Positions 59,778 through 64,000 of a DNA stretch of 64,000 bases are shown piece by piece. The notes below the pieces were generated by a model. It did no database searches and was not told the origin of the DNA. It saw only the letters and a list, made by a program, of their open reading frames with translations. The stretch comes from Vibrio sp. 16 (GTDB lineage Bacteria; Pseudomonadota; Gammaproteobacteria; Enterobacterales; Vibrionaceae), in assembly GCF_963681195.1 (NCBI RefSeq), contig NZ_OY808998.1, forward strand, positions 744,001-808,000. The letters run 5' to 3'. Position 1 is the first letter of the stretch, and every line of letters begins with the position of its first letter. Both the position numbers and the translations under genes were made by a program.

Positions 59778-60812
59778 ATGATGATGCAAGCAAGTAACCA
59801 CTTACTCTTTTATGTAGGAACCTACACCGACTCACCCAGTAAAAGCCAAGGGATCGGAATGGTCAGCCTGAACCAAAACACCGGTGAACTGATCCGTTTA
59901 GAGGACGTTTATCCGCTGCGAAATCCCTCTTATCTAACCCAAACTAAGCACGCCTTGTATAGCTTTTCCGAAGTGGCTCAAGAAGATGGAGCCCAGCTCG
60001 TATGTCTGCAAGAAAAAGCCGCCTATTCAGTGCCGATTGAAGGTGATTATCCTTGTCATGTGGATGTGTCAGCTGATGGGCAGTATCTCGCAGTGGCGAA
60101 CTATGGCTCAGGCAATGTGAGTATTTACTCTCTAGATAGCCAAGGTATCGCCAACACTTTAGTGGCTAACTTGTTTGAAGATGGGCAAGGCCCCAATAAA
60201 GACCGCCAGCTTTCACCTCACGCGCATCAAGCGGTGTTTCTAAAGCATCAACCCACACTGGCGACCGTCGATTTAGGCAGCGATGCCATCCGTTTTTATA
60301 CCATTGAACAAGATAAGTTTTCACTCGCTCAGACGGTCGCGTTTCCGCCGGGATCAGGGCCACGTCATTTGGTGTTCAATCACGCTGAAGAGACGGCGTA
60401 TGTAGTGTGTGAGCTAAGTGAAACCTTGGTGGTACTAACGCAGAAAGAAAGTGGTTGGCAGATTGAACAACAATTACCGCTATTGCCCGATAGTGAGATA
60501 GGGCAAGCCGCGTCAGCAATAAATCTCTCTGCCGATGAGCGCTTTGTTTATGTTTCTTGTCGTCACCAAAACCAGATTAGCTGCTTTGATGTCTCTGGTG
60601 AAAAAGTTCAATGGCTATTTGGCTCAGAGTGTGGTGGTTCATTCCCGCGTGACTTTACTCTTTCATCATGTGGAGAGTGGTTGGTGGTGGCCAATCAGCA
60701 CTCCAATAACCTAGTCAGTTACCAACGAAACCTAAATGACGGCACATTAACGCCAACCGGCCATAAGTGCCAAATCGACAGCCCGGTCTGTTTAGTCGAA
60801 CAACCTAAATAA
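59778..60812 (+). CDS. Lactonase, seven-bladed beta-propeller (6-phosphogluconolactonase-like)
   Basis: A 344-residue protein from ATG 59778 (three Met in a row; GGA upstream). It matches the PF10282-type lactonase: FYVGTYTDSPSKSQGIGMV, then repeated blades (YLAVANYGSGNVSIYSL, GSGPRHLVFNHAEETAYVVC, SADERFVYVSCRHQNQIS). No signal peptide. Members hydrolyse sugar lactones. As the end of the aldonate operon it could open N-acetylglucosaminono-lactone, the immediate product of C1 oxidation of chitin. The role on a phosphorylated lactone is the alternative. Confidence 0.83.
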   Translation: MMMQASNHLLFYVGTYTDSPSKSQGIGMVSLNQNTGELIRLEDVYPLRNPSYLTQTKHALYSFSEVAQEDGAQLVCLQEKAAYSVPIEGDYPCHVDVSADGQYLAVANYGSGNVSIYSLDSQGIANTLVANLFEDGQGPNKDRQLSPHAHQAVFLKHQPTLATVDLGSDAIRFYTIEQDKFSLAQTVAFPPGSGPRHLVFNHAEETAYVVCELSETLVVLTQKESGWQIEQQLPLLPDSEIGQAASAINLSADERFVYVSCRHQNQISCFDVSGEKVQWLFGSECGGSFPRDFTLSSCGEWLVVANQHSNNLVSYQRNLNDGTLTPTGHKCQIDSPVCLVEQPK

Positions 60813-60819
60813 CGTCTGT

Positions 60820-61593
60820 TTAGGCTGACGGTTCTGTCAGCCTAACAATATTGGGTAGCTCCGCGTGAAATGCCCCTTCCGCCCCCATAAAGCCAAAGGT
60901 ATAAGGTGTCACTTTTAGCCCTTTTCTTGCTCGTATATCTTGGCTTTCTCGAAGTAAGTTAAACATCCAGTCTTCTAGCTTTTTGTTGATCTCTTGGAAC
61001 TCTTGGTGAGTTAACTCTGCTTTTAAGCTAATTAAAAACGCTTGGTCATCGTCGACGGGAATATTGATGACCCGCTTTTGTAATCCTGAAAGCACCTTCG
61101 CGCTGAAAAACTCTGGGTATTTGGCGCCTTGCTCAAAAGCGGTGTGGCCGGGAACGAGTAGTTTACATTGATTGAAAGGCCCAAGAGCGACTAAGCCTGC
61201 TTGCTCTAACTTTCGTAAATAAAGATGAGTGGACGCGGCGTCGAGTTGATAACGCTTGGCAATATCATCGACAGTCTTGTTCTCTGCCAGTTCACTCCAA
61301 AAGGTAAACAGCGCTGGGCAAGCGTAAAAAGCGGCATCTTGCTCTGGCGTAAAAAGAGGAATGGCATGTAAGTTTTTTTCCGCTTGTTCAAGCAGTTTCG
61401 AGAGAGGAAATTCAAGCCACTGACTGATAGCGATCAAGCGCTGCATCGACATGGGTTGAGCATTGTTCAGTAGCCGTTTGACACTGACTTCCGAGATGTC
61501 TAATTCAGCGGCTAAATCTTGATACGACGCGCCTCGACTCTTTAGTTTCTGCTTCACCAAATTACATACTTCTTGAGCGAGCTGCTGATCCAT
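60820..61593 (-). CDS. XRE-like transcriptional regulator
   Basis: A 257-residue regulator. ATG 61593 behind GGAG was chosen; 13 codons upstream are in-frame but lack support. The N-terminal HTH reads ASYQDLAAELDISEVSVKRL (about residues 22-41). The larger C-terminal part includes a second helix-rich, possibly winged, segment (VDDIAKRYQLDAASTHLYLR). Divergent from an MFS gene, with a perfect GATACC-N3-GGTATC dyad in the gap, suggesting it controls that gene and itself. Confidence 0.82.
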   Translation of the reverse strand: MDQQLAQEVCNLVKQKLKSRGASYQDLAAELDISEVSVKRLLNNAQPMSMQRLIAISQWLEFPLSKLLEQAEKNLHAIPLFTPEQDAAFYACPALFTFWSELAENKTVDDIAKRYQLDAASTHLYLRKLEQAGLVALGPFNQCKLLVPGHTAFEQGAKYPEFFSAKVLSGLQKRVINIPVDDDQAFLISLKAELTHQEFQEINKKLEDWMFNLLRESQDIRARKGLKVTPYTFGFMGAEGAFHAELPNIVRLTEPSA

Positions 61594-61615
61594 ATTGGCT
61601 CCTAATCTGCCGTTC

Positions 61616-61630
61616 GATACCTTGGGTATC
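61616..61630. promoter_or_regulatory. Dyad operator candidate between XRE and MFS genes
   Basis: GATACCTTGGGTATC is a perfect 6-3-6 dyad 22 bp from the XRE start. A looser ACC-N4-GGTA copy is near 61640. Confidence 0.65.
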
Positions 61631-61713
61631 ATAATAGTGACCTTTTGGTATTTTGATTGAGATTAAAGGTCGTTATGAGATTCTTTTCTCACTATTTTGC
61701 TCAGGAAAGTGCC

Positions 61714-62976
61714 ATGTCTCAACAGCAATTGATTCGATGCTATGCCACCCAGCAAGCATTTCACTGGTTTATCACTGGGATGCTCATCCCGGTTTTAATT
61801 TTGATATTTCAATCTCGTGGGCTGAGTTTGACTGACATCGGTTTGGTGATGGCGGTATGGATTGGCACCACCACCTTTTTGGAGATTCCCTTAGGTAGTG
61901 CCGCAGACCGATTTGGCCGACGTAAAACCTATTTGCTTTCTTTGTTGCTGAGTATGTTGGGGGTCTTGGCCTTATTGTTTGCATCAACAATGCCCTCGGT
62001 CCTCGCCAGCGCGATATTGCTTGGTGCGGCTCGGGCGGTCTATTCCGGTACGTTAGATGCTTGGTTTTATGATGCTTATCAGCTGTCACCCGGGCCGCTT
62101 TCTTATCATGATGCGCTGGCGAGAATAAACCTTATGGTCACAGTCGGGTTGGCGCTAGGTTCGTTGGTCGGAGGCGGGTTGCCTGATGTTGCCTTGCATC
62201 ATCAGTGGTTTGAGTCAAAATATGACCTAAATTTGATCCTCATTGTCGCGGCAACAGGTGTCCTTTTCATGGTGACCTTAACGCTTATTCCGAGCGAAGC
62301 ACCTCCCTTGACTCAACAGAAACCCTCGCAGCAACAATCACTGCTTTCTACCTGCGTGCAGGCGCTGAACGAGGCATTTCGCCACGATGTATTGAAGCGA
62401 GTGATGCAAACGACCTTGGTGTTTGGCGTGGTATTGAGTAGCGTTGAAAACCTCTGGCAGCCATATCTTGCCAATATTATGGGCGATGATACGGCCAGCA
62501 CCTTGATCTATGGGGTTATCTCGGCACTCTACTTTTTAATGGCGGCAGCGGCATCTTGGTGCTCCGTTAAGGGATTGCGTTGGTTTTGTGGCTCCCATCG
62601 AATGTTGCTTTTTGCCAGCCGCTTATCTGCTGGCATGGTGTTGTTGTTGATGTCGACAACAACGCAAGTTACGAGCTTTTCTCTTGCTTATCTGATGTTT
62701 TTCTTCCTTTTTACCTTGGGTGAAAACTCGCAAATGGTGTTGGTCAATGACAATACTAAGGCCGAGTTTCGTTCGACTATGCTCTCGATCAGTTCCTTTG
62801 TTGTCACCTGCGGTGGAATGATCGCGTCGTTAGGGTTTGGCTATTTATCGGATCACTTTGGCATTTCAGCCAGTTGGAGTGTTGCGGCGTTGCTGCTGGT
62901 GGTATCGTCTTTTGGCTTTATACGAATTCCAGCACAAATGTCTCGAACTAACGGCGTGGTGGAATCGGGTCGATAG
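61714..62976 (+). CDS. MFS transporter
   Basis: A 420-residue major facilitator with 12 predicted helices. Start ATG 61714 (AGGAAA upstream) gives MSQQQLIRCYATQQ; ATG 61675 is an alternative. The A-motif loop is GSAADRFGRRKTYLLSLLLS, between helices 2 and 3. The sequence suggests a drug/metabolite exporter-like member, with substrate unknown. It is probably under the divergent XRE regulator. Confidence 0.88.
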   Translation: MSQQQLIRCYATQQAFHWFITGMLIPVLILIFQSRGLSLTDIGLVMAVWIGTTTFLEIPLGSAADRFGRRKTYLLSLLLSMLGVLALLFASTMPSVLASAILLGAARAVYSGTLDAWFYDAYQLSPGPLSYHDALARINLMVTVGLALGSLVGGGLPDVALHHQWFESKYDLNLILIVAATGVLFMVTLTLIPSEAPPLTQQKPSQQQSLLSTCVQALNEAFRHDVLKRVMQTTLVFGVVLSSVENLWQPYLANIMGDDTASTLIYGVISALYFLMAAAASWCSVKGLRWFCGSHRMLLFASRLSAGMVLLLMSTTTQVTSFSLAYLMFFFLFTLGENSQMVLVNDNTKAEFRSTMLSISSFVVTCGGMIASLGFGYLSDHFGISASWSVAALLLVVSSFGFIRIPAQMSRTNGVVESGR

Positions 62977-63137
62977 GTTTGATTCACGGCTTTATCATTG
63001 AAACGTCATAAACTTTTTACAATTATCTGTTTGAGTTATAGGCGAAAAGTTTTGCTGTGTTGTATGCCGTTCGATGCGTCATCATGTCAAAACCAGAACA
63101 ATAAAACATAACTCGTTTCCTCAAGGAGAAACAACAG

Positions 63138-64000
63138 ATGAAGCAGATCCTAACCAGTGGTATTGCGCTCTTGCTTGGTATGAGCTCAATGGCGATGGCG
63201 GCGAATGAACCTGCACAAGTAGGTCCGCGTCCTTTGTACTTGGTCAGTGACATGGAAGATGGTCCTCTTAAATCAAAATTAGAAAGTTGCAGTGCAGGTC
63301 CTTTTTATCGCAGCGACTTTTCGATTGGTCACCGCGGCGCGGCAATGCAGTTTCCAGAGCATACTAAAGAGTCTTACCTTGCGGCGATTGCAATGGGAGC
63401 GGGGGTTCTGGAGTGTGATGTGACCTTTACCAAGGATAAACAATTGGTTTGTCGTCACTCACAAAGTGATCTGCACACTACAACGGATGTGCTTGCGCAC
63501 CCTGAATTGGCGAAGAAGTGTTCTGTTCCGTTCAAACCTGCCAATCCCGAAACTGGCGAAGATGCCCAAGTAGAGTGTCGTACGTCAGACTTTACCCTCG
63601 CGGAGTTCAAGACTCTCAAGGGTAAAATGGATGGCGCGAACCCGAAAGCCACCACGATTGAAGAGTACATGAATGGCACTCCGGGCTGGCGCACTGACTT
63701 GTATTCGCAAACGGGTACATTGATGACGCATGCGGAAAGCGCGGCGCTGTTTAAAAAGCATGGTGTAAAAGTCACACCTGAGCTGAAATCAGCGGCGGTA
63801 GAAATGCCATATCAAGGCTTTAGCCAGAAAGATTATGCTCAAAAGCTGATTGATGAACTCAAAGCAGCCGGCTTCTCTGCAAAAGAGGCTTACGTGCAGT
63901 CATTCAATCTTGATGACGTGAAGTACTGGATTAAAAACGAGCCTGAGTTTGGTCAGCAAGCGGTCTATCTTGATGATCGCGTCTATAACCTAAAAGACTT
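63138..64000 (+). CDS. Periplasmic glycerophosphodiester phosphodiesterase (GDPD family), 3' end outside the window
   Basis: Hydrolyses glycerophosphodiesters to glycerol-3-phosphate and an alcohol. About 287 residues are visible. Signal peptide [20 protein letters not shown] ends near residue 22. The active-site block [16 protein letters not shown] with His-Arg-Gly, the metal Glu in [10 protein letters not shown], and [11 protein letters not shown] are present, plus [10 protein letters not shown] later. AAGGAG precedes ATG 63138. The C-terminal part is cut by the window. Confidence 0.9.
   Translation, partial: MKQILTSGIALLLGMSSMAMAANEPAQVGPRPLYLVSDMEDGPLKSKLESCSAGPFYRSDFSIGHRGAAMQFPEHTKESYLAAIAMGAGVLECDVTFTKDKQLVCRHSQSDLHTTTDVLAHPELAKKCSVPFKPANPETGEDAQVECRTSDFTLAEFKTLKGKMDGANPKATTIEEYMNGTPGWRTDLYSQTGTLMTHAESAALFKKHGVKVTPELKSAAVEMPYQGFSQKDYAQKLIDELKAAGFSAKEAYVQSFNLDDVKYWIKNEPEFGQQAVYLDDRVYNLKD

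Overview
The window is from chromosome 2 of a Vibrio (Vibrionaceae). It contains the secondary-chromosome replication origin: the initiator gene rctB (15214-17184, minus), an iteron-bearing origin (17185-18446), parA and parB (18447-20642), and six perfect copies of the Vibrio ParB2 centromere site TTTACANTGTAAA at 9540, 18214, 22753, 22806, 22829 and 34783. The species cannot be fixed from this sequence alone. No rRNA, tRNA, insertion sequence, integrase or CRISPR array was seen.

Left arm (1-8700): an alpha-glucoside/sucrose utilisation locus. A LacI regulator and a GH13 alpha-glucosidase (cut by the window edge) face a binding protein, two permeases, an ATPase and a sucrose phosphorylase. 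The order resembles rhizobial agl loci. A perfect 14-bp palindrome and a 12/14 copy of it in the divergent promoter are the likely LacI operators. From 8700 to 14820 follow an SDR oxidoreductase, a LysR regulator, a DUF2798 membrane protein, a YebC-family protein, two very small proteins, and a Fur-box-headed operon of two oligopeptide-type ABC ATPases with no permease or binding protein nearby.

Origin (14821-23086): rctB and parAB are divergent. Between them lie a leader with a 9-bp-period TGAT array (candidate unwinding element), six ATGATCA iterons spaced 22-23 bp, two perfect DnaA boxes, and an rctA-like segment with further iterons in both orientations plus a duplicated 16-bp element. 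tmcA follows parB, and three parS2 sites follow tmcA.

23087-36576: a chemosensory operon (STAS, CheY, CheA, two CheW, tandem-PAS receptor, CheR, CheD, CheB, small membrane receptor) continues into a STAS protein and a REC-SpoIIE phosphatase-HATPase fusion, joining a chemotaxis-type system to a partner switch. A FapA/DUF342 protein follows. This matches my recollection of chemotaxis cluster III on V. cholerae chromosome 2.

36644-44770: on the minus strand, a NifW-like protein, a GNAT acetyltransferase, a DnaQ-like exonuclease and a YcaQ-type DNA glycosylase. On the plus strand, a tight six-gene operon: DedA, ATP-grasp ligase, DinB-like, NRDE, YHS and a bifunctional OlsF-type ornithine-lipid synthase. 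Then come a DMT exporter, an AT-rich patch of small envelope genes (lipoprotein, small barrel, minimal prepilin, zinc-finger protein), a porin and ppiB.

49535-60812: a catabolic cluster reading as a route for oxidised chitin sugars (N-acetylglucosaminate). It has an RpiR regulator, a fold-III PLP dehydratase, an N-acyl deacylase, RidA, an SSS symporter, KDG kinase, KDPG aldolase, a secreted GH20 hexosaminidase and a lactonase. The inferred chain is GlcNAc-lactone/GlcNAc-aldonate to glucosaminate to KDG to KDPG to pyruvate plus glyceraldehyde-3-phosphate. The window ends with an XRE regulator, an MFS transporter and the start of a secreted glycerophosphodiester phosphodiesterase.
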